From NCBI RefSeq assembly GCF_003634695.1, contig NZ_RBWV01000014.1, positions 186,001-250,000 of the forward strand: a stretch of 64,000 bases of DNA. The letters run 5' to 3'. The stretch is from Motilibacter peucedani. GTDB lineage: Bacteria; Actinomycetota; Actinomycetes; Motilibacterales; Motilibacteraceae. Below are positions 42,096 to 51,191 of this stretch, piece by piece. Under the pieces are notes generated by a model. It had not been told where the DNA came from. It saw nothing but the letters and a program-made list of their open reading frames with translations, and did no database searches. The position numbers and the translations under genes are program-made. Every line of letters starts with the position of its first letter. Within the stretch, counting starts at the first letter, position 1.

Positions 42096-43679
42096 GTGGC
42101 TGAGCGGCGGCAGGGCGACGGCGGGGAGCCGGGTCGCTACGACCCCGCGCTGCCCGCGCCCGACGCCCTGCGCGCCGAGATCACCTCTGCCGCGGCCGCT
42201 GAGGCCAGGCGCATCCCGCTCGACGTCCTTGCCGCGGACGAGGCCGCAGCCGCGGGTGCGGCGGCCGCGGTGCAGGACCCGCCGGGACTGCAGCTGGCGT
42301 CTCTCCCGCCGTCGCTGCGCACGGTGCAGCTGCTGCTCCGGCTCGCCGACCCGCGGCGGCGGGCGGCCGTGGTCGACGGCTCGCGCCCCGACGCGGGCGT
42401 GCCTCGCCAGGCCTCTCCAGAGGCCGACGAGGCAGAGCTGCTGCTGGGCATCGTGCAGGCCTGGGACTCCGTCGTCTCCTGGGCCACCGCGCAGCGCGAG
42501 GCGGCGCTGCACGCCGCGGCGACGGCTGTCGCCGCACTGCCCACCGGCCCCGGCTCTCCGCGCAGGTCAGGCTCGGAAGCGGCTGCAGCCGAGCTCTCGG
42601 CGGCGCTGCGCATCTCCCCGCGCTCGGTCGACGCGGCGATCGACCGCGCCCGCCGGCTGCAGGAGCTCCACCGCGGCACGCGCTGGCTGCTCGAGGACGG
42701 TCTCGTGACCCCGGCGCACGCCCGCGCCGTGCTCGACGAGTGCTCGGTGCTCGCCGACCCGGTCGACGTCTCGGCCGTCGAGTCGCTGGTGCTGCGCGAC
42801 GCGCCGAAGCAGTCCCCCGCCGAGCTGCGCCGGGCGGTGCGGCGCGCGGTCGCGCGGGTCGACCCCGACGGCGAGCGCGCTCGCGCCGAGAGCGCGCGCA
42901 CCCACCAGGTGGCCGTCACGAAGGTCAACCTCCCCGACGCGCTCGCCATGGTCACCGCGATCCTGCCGGCCCCGGCCGCCGTCATGGTGATGGCCGGGCT
43001 CGACGCGGTCCTCGGCGCGCACCCCGACGCCGGCGAGCTGGCCGACGACCTCGCCGCCGACTCGGTCCGCGGGCGCGAGGGCCGCACGCTGGCGGCGATG
43101 CGCGCCGACGCGCTGACCTTCCTCTGCTCCTCGGTGGCCGCAGACCCCTCGGTCGTGCCGGGGCTGGCGGCGGTCGAGCCGCAGGCACCGGCGATCGGCG
43201 TCACCATCAGCGTGTCCGCCCTGCTGGGCCTGAGCGACGAGTCCGGAGAGCTGGCCGGCTACGGCCCCATCCCCGCCGACCTCGCCCGTGAGCTCGCTGC
43301 CGACGGCGTCTGGGCCCGCTTGCTCGTCGACTCCCTCACCGGGCAGCTGCTGGACTCGACGCCTCACCGCTACCGGCCGGGCAGCCGGCTCCGCTCCCAC
43401 GTGGTGGCCCGCGACATCACCTGCCGGTTCCCGAGCTGTCCGACTCCTGCGTCTCGCTGCGACCTCGACCACACCCCCGAGTTCGACCACGAGCGGCCCG
43501 ACCGCGGGGGCACCACCACCCGGCGCGACCTGCGAGCGGGGTGCCGGAGGCACCACAACTGCAAGACGTGGCACGGCTGGCGGACCAGCATCGATCCGGA
43601 CGGCACGCTGGTCCACCGCACACCGCTCGGCCGGACCTACCGCGTCCCCATCCCGCCGCAGCCCACAGCCCTGCGCTGA
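42096..43679 (+). CDS. DUF222 / HNH endonuclease (13E12 repeat family)
   Basis: A 527-residue protein of the actinobacterial 13E12 family. Residues about 30-400 are the helical DUF222 region. The last 110 residues hold an HNH nuclease domain: ITCRFPSCPTPASRCDLDHT, then HERPDRGGTTTRRDL and GCRRHHNCKTWHGW. The cysteines and histidines for zinc and the catalytic His in DLDHT are intact. GTG at 42096 follows GGAGGG. Members of this family are multicopy, behave like mobile or selfish genes, and in M. tuberculosis several are under LexA control; the SOS box here fits. Substrate unknown. Confidence 0.92.
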   Translation: MAERRQGDGGEPGRYDPALPAPDALRAEITSAAAAEARRIPLDVLAADEAAAAGAAAAVQDPPGLQLASLPPSLRTVQLLLRLADPRRRAAVVDGSRPDAGVPRQASPEADEAELLLGIVQAWDSVVSWATAQREAALHAAATAVAALPTGPGSPRRSGSEAAAAELSAALRISPRSVDAAIDRARRLQELHRGTRWLLEDGLVTPAHARAVLDECSVLADPVDVSAVESLVLRDAPKQSPAELRRAVRRAVARVDPDGERARAESARTHQVAVTKVNLPDALAMVTAILPAPAAVMVMAGLDAVLGAHPDAGELADDLAADSVRGREGRTLAAMRADALTFLCSSVAADPSVVPGLAAVEPQAPAIGVTISVSALLGLSDESGELAGYGPIPADLARELAADGVWARLLVDSLTGQLLDSTPHRYRPGSRLRSHVVARDITCRFPSCPTPASRCDLDHTPEFDHERPDRGGTTTRRDLRAGCRRHHNCKTWHGWRTSIDPDGTLVHRTPLGRTYRVPIPPQPTALR

Positions 43680-43691
43680 GCGCAGTCGTTG

Positions 43692-44606
43692 TCAGTACTC
43701 GTCGCGGCTGCGCACGATCAGGTCGGCGAGCAGGCCCATCACGGCGATGATCAGCCCGGTGACGAACAGCAGCACGGTGTTGCTCGCCAGCCGCACGGGG
43801 TGCACCACGAGGTCGAACCCGCCCTTGACGACGGCCAGCGCGAGCAGCGCGAGCGCCACGGGCATGAGCACCTTGAGCGGGTTGAAGTACATCACCATGC
43901 GCAGCACCTGGAGCAGGTAGCGGTAGGCGTCGCGCACGAACCGGAACTTCGACTTGCCGGCCCGCTTCGCGTAGTCGATCGGGACGTACTGGATGTCGTG
44001 CTGGTTCGAGAGGAACGCCAGCGTGATGGTCGTGACGCACGAGAAGCCGGGAGGCAGCAGCCGCAGGTAGGGCAGCGCCACCGAGCGCCGGAACGCGCGC
44101 AGGCCGGAGTTGAGGTCGGGGATGCGCGAGTTCGACAGGATCTCGGCGATCTTGCGGATCAGCAGCTTGGCCGGCACGCGCAGGACCTTGTGCGAGCCCT
44201 CCTCCGAGGTGCGCGCGCCGACGACCTGGTCGATCGTCGGGTCCTCGTCGAGCATGCGCACGAGCTCGGGGATCCGCTCGTTGGGGTAGGTCAGGTCGGC
44301 GTCGGTCCACACCACGATCTCGCCGCGAGCCTGCTGCGTGCCGATGCGGCGCACGGTGCCCGAGCCGCCGTTGCGGCGGAACGGCAGCAGCCGGACATGC
44401 GGGAAGCGCAGCAGCGCCTCCTGCAGCACCCGCAGCGTACCGTCGGTCGAGGCGTCGTCGACGCACAGCAGCTCGTAGGTGTAGCCGCTGGCGTCGAGGG
44501 CCGAGGTGATGCGCTCGATCTCCTGCATCACGTGGTCCTGCTCGTTGTAGCAGGGCAGGACGACGGTGATGTAGGGCGCGGGCGTCTCGGTGGCGTGCGT
44601 GCTCAT
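43692..44606 (-). CDS. GT2 polyprenyl-phosphate glycosyltransferase
   Basis: A 304-residue enzyme. The GT-A domain (1-230) has ITVVLPCYNEQDHV, CVDDASTDGTL, VVWTDADLTYP (metal Asp-x-Asp) and the acceptor-side LNSGLRAFRR. Two membrane helices end the protein, typical of dolichol/polyprenyl-phosphate mannose or glucose synthases (DPM1/GtrB type). It supplies lipid-linked sugar for GT-C enzymes such as the two membrane proteins just upstream on the same strand. ATG at 44606 is chosen; the upstream frame is the overlapping shadow of the next gene. Confidence 0.92.
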   Translation of the reverse strand: MSTHATETPAPYITVVLPCYNEQDHVMQEIERITSALDASGYTYELLCVDDASTDGTLRVLQEALLRFPHVRLLPFRRNGGSGTVRRIGTQQARGEIVVWTDADLTYPNERIPELVRMLDEDPTIDQVVGARTSEEGSHKVLRVPAKLLIRKIAEILSNSRIPDLNSGLRAFRRSVALPYLRLLPPGFSCVTTITLAFLSNQHDIQYVPIDYAKRAGKSKFRFVRDAYRYLLQVLRMVMYFNPLKVLMPVALALLALAVVKGGFDLVVHPVRLASNTVLLFVTGLIIAVMGLLADLIVRSRDEY

Positions 44607-44647
44607 CTCGCCGTGGAGGCTACCGGTCGACCACGCGTCGGACAGAA

Positions 44648-46630
44648 TCAGGCGCGCGCCAGCCAGAGGTCGATCGGCAGCCGCACCAGCGCCTTCGGCC
44701 GGGTGGCCAGCAGCCGGGCGTCCTCGGAGGTCAGCAGGTGCACCGCGTGCACCGGCGTCAGCCCCGCGGCGGAGATGCGGCCGGGGTATCCGGCCGCGAC
44801 GAGCACGGGCGTCGAGCCGGCAGCACGGGCCCGGGCGACCAGCCGCGGCAGGGCGGAGCGGTCGAGCACGCCCACGGCTGGCACTCCGCAGATCCCGCGC
44901 AGCGGCTGCGACCACTCGCGTCGCGCCCGCAGGTCGAGCAGCAGTGCGACGTCGGTCGGGCGCAGCTGCGCGCACACCTGCTCCACCGCCCCCAGCTCGC
45001 CCTGCTCGGTGTCCGCTCGCCACAGGGGGCGGGTCGCCTCCACCCCGGGGACCAGCACCGCCGCCGCGACCACCAGGGCCACCCCCGCGCGAGCCACCCG
45101 ACCACCGAGCCGGCCCGCGAGGCGGGCCAGCGCCTGCGTACCGGCCGCTGCCCCGAGCGCGACGACCGGCAGCACCGCGGGCACCAGCCGCCGGTCGGCC
45201 CAGGGGTGGTCGGGCGTGATGCCGGGGCGGAGCAGGACGAGCACCGCCGACGCGCCCAGCACCGTGACGACGGCGGTCTCGCGCAGGCGCTGTCGCCACA
45301 CGACCCACGCGATGCCGAGCACCGCCAGCGCGAGTGCCGGCCAGCCCATCCACCAGGCGACCCAGTGCGGCGTCTGCTCGGCGTAGGTGCGGCTGCCGTC
45401 GAGCGCCAGGTGCTCCGCCGCCTGCATGGCGCGCACCGTGCGCCCGCCCGGGCCGTCGGGGTCCTGCGCACCGCGCGAGACCGCCGGGCGCACGGCCAGC
45501 CCGAGGGCGACGAGCAGGACGAGCGCGGTCGAGCCCCAGCGCACGACCGCGGCGGCGGGCGGGGTGAGGGCGAGGCCACCGCGACGTACGGCGTAGCGCG
45601 CCCCCACCACCCCGAGGACCGCGAGCAGCGCCGTCAGGGCGGCGAGCGGGACGAGGGAGTCGCGGACCTCCTCGAGGTACGGCGCGGCGAGCAGCGTCCC
45701 GTCGGCGACGCCGACGGCGGTGCCGACGAGCAGGCCGAGCCCCAGCGCCGCCCCCTCTCGGCGGCGCTGGGCGGCGAGGACGGCAGCGACCGGCACTACG
45801 AGGGCCACCTCGCGCAGCGCCTCGAGGCGTACGACCGTGGCCAGCCCCAGCACCAGCCCGGCCACGGCGGCGGTGCGGGCCGACGCCGCCGAGCGTGCGC
45901 CGCCCACCGCGTCGACGAGCAGCGCCAGACCGCCGAGCAGGGCGAGCATCGCCAGCGGCTCGCTGTAGGTCGAGCGCGCCGCGTGGAGGACGGGATAGGC
46001 AGCGGCCAGCGCGCCCGCGGCGAGCACGGCGGGCGCCCCGCCGAGCAGCCGGACGGCCAGCCCGCCCATGGCGAGGATCCCCAGCGCGCCGAGGACGGCC
46101 GGCACGACGAGCAGGCCGCGCATGCCGGCCACCCAGTCGCCGACCGCGAAGGTCATCGGCGCGCCGGAGAGGAACTGCGGCACGAGCTCGTCCCCACCGC
46201 CGTAGTAGGCGGGCGAGGGCGCCGAGAGCGCGGGGTCGCGGCCGCCGAAGCGGTCCCAGTCGACCGGCACCGAACGGCTGCCGTGGTCGGCGATCCAGCG
46301 CGAGGTGAGGGCGTAGGAGCCGGGGTCGCGACGCAGCACCACGTTGTCCGACGACCAGACGGCGGCCAGCACGCCGAAGGCGGCGCTGACGACCAGGACC
46401 AGCGTGACGGCGAGGACGTGGGCGGGGACGGCGCGGCGGGAGCTCGCCCGCCCCACCACGACGGCGGCGACCACGGCGCACGGGCCGCCGACCAGTGCGG
46501 CGCTCCAGGGGCGGAAGACGTCGAGGGCGAGCAGCGGCCAGCAGCTCCCGACGAACGCCATGAGCGCGGCCGCCGGGGCGGTGGAGGCGACCGCGAGGAG
46601 GCGGCCCGCGCGCTCTGCGCCGGCGCTCAC
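44648..46630 (-). CDS. GT-C-like multi-spanning membrane protein
   Basis: A 660-residue membrane protein with about 12 helices. After the second helix it has DNVVLRRDPGSYALTSRWIADHGS, an acidic loop placed like the catalytic loop of GT-C polyprenyl-phosphate-sugar transferases. Later loops include VAWWMGW and PDHPWADRRLVPAV, and a carboxy soluble segment ends LPIDLWLARA. GTG overlaps the DUF2079 stop (GTGA). Probably transfers a sugar from a polyprenyl carrier outside the membrane; identity of sugar and acceptor not evident. Confidence 0.8.
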   Translation of the reverse strand: MSAGAERAGRLLAVASTAPAAALMAFVGSCWPLLALDVFRPWSAALVGGPCAVVAAVVVGRASSRRAVPAHVLAVTLVLVVSAAFGVLAAVWSSDNVVLRRDPGSYALTSRWIADHGSRSVPVDWDRFGGRDPALSAPSPAYYGGGDELVPQFLSGAPMTFAVGDWVAGMRGLLVVPAVLGALGILAMGGLAVRLLGGAPAVLAAGALAAAYPVLHAARSTYSEPLAMLALLGGLALLVDAVGGARSAASARTAAVAGLVLGLATVVRLEALREVALVVPVAAVLAAQRRREGAALGLGLLVGTAVGVADGTLLAAPYLEEVRDSLVPLAALTALLAVLGVVGARYAVRRGGLALTPPAAAVVRWGSTALVLLVALGLAVRPAVSRGAQDPDGPGGRTVRAMQAAEHLALDGSRTYAEQTPHWVAWWMGWPALALAVLGIAWVVWRQRLRETAVVTVLGASAVLVLLRPGITPDHPWADRRLVPAVLPVVALGAAAGTQALARLAGRLGGRVARAGVALVVAAAVLVPGVEATRPLWRADTEQGELGAVEQVCAQLRPTDVALLLDLRARREWSQPLRGICGVPAVGVLDRSALPRLVARARAAGSTPVLVAAGYPGRISAAGLTPVHAVHLLTSEDARLLATRPKALVRLPIDLWLARA

Positions 46631-47985
46631 GGGCGGTGGAGCACGGCGTACTGGCCGTTGTCCAGCACCAGGGCGTAGCCGCGGGCGACCAGGTCGACCA
46701 CGCGCTGGCGCTGCGCCGCGAGCGAGTCGACGGGGAAGGAGGGCACGCCGGTGTCGACGACGACCCAGGGGGCGTCGCGCGGCGTGCGGTCGAGCAGGAG
46801 CACGGTGTCGTGGCGCGCGAGGTGCGGGCCGATCTCGTTGTCGGCCTCGACGGTCACGCCGTGCGGCACGGCGGCCACCGCGGAGGCGGCCGCCCGCTCG
46901 CGCGCGTCGACCTTCCACGAGTCGCCGTCCCAGAGCAGCGACCCCGGGTGGCGCCCGGTGAGCCACACCGCGGCGACGACGACCCAGACGGCCCACACCG
47001 CCTGCATGGCCCGCGGCATCCGGCGGGCGGTCTCGACGCCGGCCACCACGATCGCGGGCAGCAGCACGGCGTTGTAGTGCTGCATCAGCCCCCAGTGGTT
47101 GGGGTTCGACGAGGCGAAGCGCTCCCCCACCTGCGGCAGCACGACGAGCACCGCGCTCGAGAGCAGCGGCAGGAACGCCCACGGCAGCAGCAGCCACCCC
47201 AGCGTCTGCTCCTTCTGCACCGGGCGGAGGACGACGTCGAAGGTGTCGGCAGGGTTGGGCAGCGCGTCCTTGAGGGCCCGGTAGTAGTCGCCGTCGGGCG
47301 ACCCGTGCCCCCAGTAGTGCGGCACCACGACCGAGGAGGTGAACCAGAACATGGCGAGGCCGAAGACCGCGAGGGCCGCACCCAGCCGTCGCTCGCGCCG
47401 CACGACGAGCAGCAGCCCGAAGAACGCGGTCAGCAGGCCCATGTCCTCCTTGACCGTCACCAGCGCCGCCGCCCACAGCGCCGCCTGCCCCGGCCGGCCC
47501 GCCTGCAGCCGCTCGAACGCGAGCAGCAGCAGCGGCGCCACGAACAGCGACTCGTGGAAGCCGGTGAGCGAGGCCTCCTGCAGCGGCCACGCGAGCCCGA
47601 AGCCCAGCGCCACGGCGTACGCGACGGCGGGCCCCATCGCCCGCTCGGCGATGCGCCAGGTGACCGCGGTCGAGACGGCGACCAGGAGCGCCTGCGCGAG
47701 GATCAGCATGCGCGGGTCGGCGTAGACCCAGTAGAGCGGCGCCAGCAGCGCGAGGATCGGCGAGAAGTGGTCGCCGAAGGCGTTGAGGTCCGGCCCGACG
47801 CCGAGGTGCGTGCCGAGGGCCGGCTCGATCGGCGCACGGAAGTGCGCGTAGGCCCGGACGATGGTGTCGAACAGCGTCAGGTCCCAGGACCCGATGCGGT
47901 AGGAGCGCCACGCCACCAGCCCGATCAGCAGCTGGAAGAGCCCGACGAGCACGGCCAGCAGGGCCACGGGACGACGGGACGGCAC
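46627..47985 (-). CDS. DUF2079 multi-spanning membrane protein
   Basis: About 452 residues with roughly nine helices. FDTIVRAYAHFRAP and NAFGDHFSPILALLAPLYW near the start, then LTGFHESLFVAPLLLLAFERL, are characteristic of DUF2079, a GT-C superfamily branch. The conserved Asp/His in the first periplasmic loop (GDHFSP) is likely catalytic. Two GTG starts are in frame, 47994 and 47985; I take 47985 because TACGGT lies exactly seven bases upstream. First gene of the three-gene glycosyltransferase operon. Confidence 0.85.
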   Translation of the reverse strand: MPSRRPVALLAVLVGLFQLLIGLVAWRSYRIGSWDLTLFDTIVRAYAHFRAPIEPALGTHLGVGPDLNAFGDHFSPILALLAPLYWVYADPRMLILAQALLVAVSTAVTWRIAERAMGPAVAYAVALGFGLAWPLQEASLTGFHESLFVAPLLLLAFERLQAGRPGQAALWAAALVTVKEDMGLLTAFFGLLLVVRRERRLGAALAVFGLAMFWFTSSVVVPHYWGHGSPDGDYYRALKDALPNPADTFDVVLRPVQKEQTLGWLLLPWAFLPLLSSAVLVVLPQVGERFASSNPNHWGLMQHYNAVLLPAIVVAGVETARRMPRAMQAVWAVWVVVAAVWLTGRHPGSLLWDGDSWKVDARERAAASAVAAVPHGVTVEADNEIGPHLARHDTVLLLDRTPRDAPWVVVDTGVPSFPVDSLAAQRQRVVDLVARGYALVLDNGQYAVLHRP

Positions 47986-47992
47986 GGCCCGC

Positions 47993-48002
47993 ACCGTACC
48001 GT
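47993..48002. promoter_or_regulatory. Divergent overlapping -10 elements for DUF2079 and TIGR03089 genes
   Basis: ACCGTACCGT reads TACCGT on the plus strand (47997-48002, seven bases before GTG 48010) and TACGGT on the minus strand (47993-47998, seven bases before GTG 47985). The two elements share bases, so only one polymerase could open this site at a time. Neither gene has a Shine-Dalgarno. Confidence 0.5.
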
Positions 48003-48009
48003 GCTGCCC

Positions 48010-48705
48010 GTGGCCACTCCGAACGATCTGCTCCGCGCCGCGCTGACCGCTGACCCGGCTCGCCCGCTGCTCACGTTCTACGACGACGCGACCGGCGAGC
48101 GCACCGAGCTCTCCGTCCGCACGTTCGAGAACTGGGTGGCGAAGACGGCCAACCTGCTGCAGGACGAGCTCGCCGCGACGGCCGGCTCGAGGCTCGCGCT
48201 CGCCCTGCCGGTGCACTGGCAGGCCGCGGTCTGGATGCAGGCCGCGTGGGCCCTCGGCATGGAGGTCGTGCCGGGTCTGTCCGGCGACGTCGTGGTCACG
48301 ACGCCGGACCGGCTGGAGGGGCTCTCCGGCGACGTCGTGTCGCTGTCCCTGCGCCCGGCCCTGGTCGCCGCGACCACCCCTGCGCCACCGCTGCCCGCGG
48401 GAGTGCTCGACGGCGACACCGAGGTCCTGGCCCACGGCGACCGGTTCGTGCCCTACGCACCGCCCGCTGCGGACGCCGCGGCGCTGACGGTCGGGGGGCG
48501 TACGTGGTCGCTGGCGGAGCTCGGAGCCCTGGCCGCGCGGGGCAGTGGCGCACGGGTGCTCGTGAGCGAGGCGCTGGACACCGTCGACACGGTGTCCAGC
48601 GCGCTGCTCGTGCCGCTCGCGAGCGGCGGGTCGACGGTGCTCGTGCGCAACGCCGACCCCGCCCTGCTCGAGCGGCGCCGGGAGACCGAGCGGGTCACCG
48701 GCTGA
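48010..48705 (+). CDS. TIGR03089 family protein (truncated AMP-ligase-like)
   Basis: A 231-residue actinobacterial protein resembling the amino part of acyl-CoA synthetases: LLTFYDDATGERTELSVRTFENWVAKTANLLQDEL is the typical opening. It lacks the ATP-binding loop and the carboxy domain of adenylating enzymes, so catalysis is unlikely. The end carries a diverged segment SSALLVPLASGGSTVLVRN. GTG at 48010 is preferred for the TACCGT spacing; GTG 48001 is also in frame. Function unknown. Confidence 0.85.
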   Translation: MATPNDLLRAALTADPARPLLTFYDDATGERTELSVRTFENWVAKTANLLQDELAATAGSRLALALPVHWQAAVWMQAAWALGMEVVPGLSGDVVVTTPDRLEGLSGDVVSLSLRPALVAATTPAPPLPAGVLDGDTEVLAHGDRFVPYAPPAADAAALTVGGRTWSLAELGALAARGSGARVLVSEALDTVDTVSSALLVPLASGGSTVLVRNADPALLERRRETERVTG

Positions 48706-48712
48706 GGAGGAG

Positions 48713-49852
48713 CTAGGACGCGGGCTTGAGCAGCACCTTGGTCCAGCCCTCGACCCGCTCGTCGAACTTCTCGTAGGCGTCGGGCGCCTGCTCGAGCGGC
48801 ACCTCGTGCGACACGATGAACGACGGCGTCGCCCGGCCCGTGATGATGAGGTCGCGCAGCTGGCGGTTGTAGCGCTTGACCGGCGCCTGGCCGGTGCCCA
48901 TCGACTGGCCCTTGGTGAAGAACGTGCCGTACTGCCAGCCCACGCGGTCGGCCTTGGCCGGCTCGTCGAGCCCCGGGTCCTGCGGCACGTAGACGCCGAC
49001 CACGCCGATGCCGCCCGTGGTGCGCACGACGTTGACCAGGTTGTCGAGCGTCAGCTCGGGGTGCTCCTCGCCGTAGGCGTCGTGGGCCTGGAAGCCGACA
49101 GCCTCCACGCCGCGGTCCACGCCGTGGCCGCCGGTGCGCTCGAGGATCTGCTCGACCGGGTCGCCCGCCGAGAAGTCGACGCCCACGGCGCCGATGGACT
49201 CGGCCAGCCGCAGCCGGTCGGGCGCCTTGTCGACGACGTAGACCTCCGACGCGCCCTGCAGGAAGGCGCTGTGCGCCGCCATCAGGCCGACGGGGCCGCC
49301 GCCGAACACCGCGACGCGGTCGCCCGGCTGCATGCCGGAGAGGACCACGCCGTGCCACCCGGTCGGGAAGATGTCCGAGAGCATGGTGAAGTCGTTCTCG
49401 TGCTCGGTGCCCTTGGGCAGCTGGAGCAGGTTGAAGTCGGCGTGCGGGACGCGCAGCAGCTCGGCCTGGCCGCCGTCGTAGGGGCCCATGTTGGCGTAGC
49501 CGTAGGCCGCGCCGTCCATGCCCTCGGTCGGGTTCGTCCTCGTGCAGAACGAGCTCCAGCCCGTGGTGCAGTTGCGGCACGAGCCGCACGCGATGTTGAA
49601 CGGCACCGAGACGCGGTCGCCGACCTTGACGAAGGTGACGCCCGGGCCGACCTCCTCGACGATGCCCATGTTCTCGTGGCCGAGGACCTTGCCCTCCTCG
49701 ACGGAGGTGCGACCTTCGTACATGTGCAGGTCGGAGCCGCAGATGTTCGACGTCGTCAGCCGCACGACCGCGTCGGTGGGCTCCTGGACGCGGGCGTCGG
49801 GGACCTCCTCGACCGCCACGCTGCGCGCACCCTTGTAGACCAGTGCCTTCAT
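48713..49852 (-). CDS. Zinc-dependent alcohol / formaldehyde dehydrogenase (MDR family)
   Basis: A 379-residue enzyme. Catalytic zinc ligands are Cys in NICGSDLHMYEG and the GHENMG motif. The structural zinc loop is reduced: ACGSCRNCTTGWSSFC gives four cysteines as usual. The NAD site is VAVFGGGPVGLMAAHSA. The sequence GGFQAHDAYGEEHPEL-like region and length fit the glutathione-independent formaldehyde dehydrogenase group. GGAGGTCGAC precedes the ATG. It probably oxidises formaldehyde or another small aldehyde/alcohol with NAD; substrate unproven. Confidence 0.9.
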   Translation of the reverse strand: MKALVYKGARSVAVEEVPDARVQEPTDAVVRLTTSNICGSDLHMYEGRTSVEEGKVLGHENMGIVEEVGPGVTFVKVGDRVSVPFNIACGSCRNCTTGWSSFCTRTNPTEGMDGAAYGYANMGPYDGGQAELLRVPHADFNLLQLPKGTEHENDFTMLSDIFPTGWHGVVLSGMQPGDRVAVFGGGPVGLMAAHSAFLQGASEVYVVDKAPDRLRLAESIGAVGVDFSAGDPVEQILERTGGHGVDRGVEAVGFQAHDAYGEEHPELTLDNLVNVVRTTGGIGVVGVYVPQDPGLDEPAKADRVGWQYGTFFTKGQSMGTGQAPVKRYNRQLRDLIITGRATPSFIVSHEVPLEQAPDAYEKFDERVEGWTKVLLKPAS

Positions 49853-49990
49853 GTCGACCTCCAGACCGGCCGGGAGCAGAACGTTCCCCCGGCAACCACT
49901 CCGGTCTGCCCCTGCTGGAGATCGGCTAACGTGGAAGGGCACCCGCGGTCAACGACGCCCCGCTACGACGTCCACCACCGAGGAGAGCCC

Positions 49991-50107
49991 ATGCTTCCCC
50001 TGCCCCCCGCCGACGCCCGCGAGCTGCGCTCGCTGGTCCGCACCGCCGTCGCCCGCCTCGACCGCTGGACGCTGCGCGAGTTCAACGCGTCGCGGCCGCT
50101 CCGCTGA
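49991..50107 (+). CDS. Candidate small protein of 38 residues
   Basis: ATG with GAGGAG seven bases upstream opens a 39-codon frame encoding MLPLPPADARELRSLVRTAV and continuing through RLDRWTLREFNASR. The centre would form an amphipathic helix with alternating Arg/Leu. It is divergent from the dehydrogenase gene, with a plausible TAACGT -10 at about 49927. Its last 26 bases overlap the end of the M15-like gene on the other strand. I do not recognise a family. The strong ribosome site and own upstream region argue for expression. Confidence 0.5.
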   Translation: MLPLPPADARELRSLVRTAVARLDRWTLREFNASRPLR

Positions 50108-51191
50108 GCCGCAGCTCGCTGTTCAGCACGTACTGCGACTGGCGCACGTAGCGCGTCAGCGACTGCGAGCGCGTCTTCTTGGCGGTCGCGCCGGCCGTCG
50201 TGACGGACTTCACCGGCACGACCAGCGAGGACCAGACGAACGTCTGGCACGTACGCGGTGCCGGCGCCTCCGCCGAGCAGGTGACCTTCCAGCGCCGCCC
50301 GTTGGCGGCGGTGAACTCGCCCGAGTGCGTCAGCGGGCTCGCGTCCCAGGCCGGCGAGACGGCGTCGAGCACCGTCGTACGGTTCCGGCTCCAGACCGTC
50401 TGCATGCTGTAGCGCCGGGTGGCCTTGTCGTAGGTCGCCCGCTGGGTCTTCACGTCAGCGGTGCAGCGCGCCTTCGGCGGCGCGCCGTAGGTGCAGTCGA
50501 CGTTCCACCAGGTGCCGTCGAGCAGGTGGATGCCCGGCGTCGTCATCGGGTCGAGCGACCACCACGTCGTCCGCTTCTCCGCACCGGCCCAGGAGAGGCT
50601 GATGTGGATGTGGTCGGTGTGCGACTCGGCACCGCTGTAGGGCAGCCAGCCGGCCTCGGGCCGGTAGGCGCGCCAGATCTGCCGGTTCCAGATGACGTAC
50701 ATCACGCCCAGGCGCCGGGCCATCGCCGCGGTGTTGCCGTAGGCGTCGTCGGCGGTGAGCCAGCCGAGGAACGCCGCGGCGGTGGCGCGCCCGTCGAGGG
50801 TCGTGCCGTCGATCATCACGTCGAGGGCGCGGCCCTCCTTGTGCTCGGAGACGCCGCCGACCTTGCAGCCGCGGGTGGTGCCGATGGTGCGGATCGAGGG
50901 GTAGGTCGCCTTGATCAGCTCAGCGAGCCCGAGCGTCCCCGGCTGCGCCTCCGACAGGCAGGTGCGCTGCTCGTCGTAGCTCGCGAGGTCGTCGATCCAC
51001 TCCGGGAACTGCGGCGTGGCCGGCGTGGGCCGCGGCGGCAGCACCTCGGTCGGGGTGGGTGCAGGCGTCGGGGTGGGTGCAGACGTCGGGGTGGGCGTCG
51101 GCGCGGCCTCGGCCCGGGCCGCTGAGGGCGCGAGCAACGCACCCGCCAGCACGGCGAGGGCGAGCACGGACCGGAGTGAGGAGTGCGACAC
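50082..51191 (-). CDS. Exported M15/VanY-like peptidase-fold protein with Cys-rich C-terminal domain
   Basis: About 369 residues. The signal peptide is SVLALAVLAGALLAPSAARA, then a Pro/Thr linker (PTPTPT repeats). A domain at about 70-220 has RGCKVGGVSEHKEGRALDVM and ESHTDHIHISLSW, the His/Asp zinc motifs of D,D-carboxypeptidase-like folds. The carboxy domain (about 235-369) has the pattern W-x3-C ... RC ... WDASP ... W-x-V-x-C ... RTC shared with the next two genes. Starts at GTG 51191, ATG 51221 and GTG 51233 are all in frame; none has a clear ribosome site. It probably cuts peptidoglycan cross-links. Confidence 0.8.
   Translation of the reverse strand: MSHSSLRSVLALAVLAGALLAPSAARAEAAPTPTPTSAPTPTPAPTPTEVLPPRPTPATPQFPEWIDDLASYDEQRTCLSEAQPGTLGLAELIKATYPSIRTIGTTRGCKVGGVSEHKEGRALDVMIDGTTLDGRATAAAFLGWLTADDAYGNTAAMARRLGVMYVIWNRQIWRAYRPEAGWLPYSGAESHTDHIHISLSWAGAEKRTTWWSLDPMTTPGIHLLDGTWWNVDCTYGAPPKARCTADVKTQRATYDKATRRYSMQTVWSRNRTTVLDAVSPAWDASPLTHSGEFTAANGRRWKVTCSAEAPAPRTCQTFVWSSLVVPVKSVTTAGATAKKTRSQSLTRYVRQSQYVLNSELRLSGAAATR

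Noticed and set aside
42096-43679. Insertion sequence or transposon around the HNH gene
   Set aside because: No transposase, terminal inverted repeats or target duplications were found; 13E12 genes are repeated but this copy has no visible element ends.
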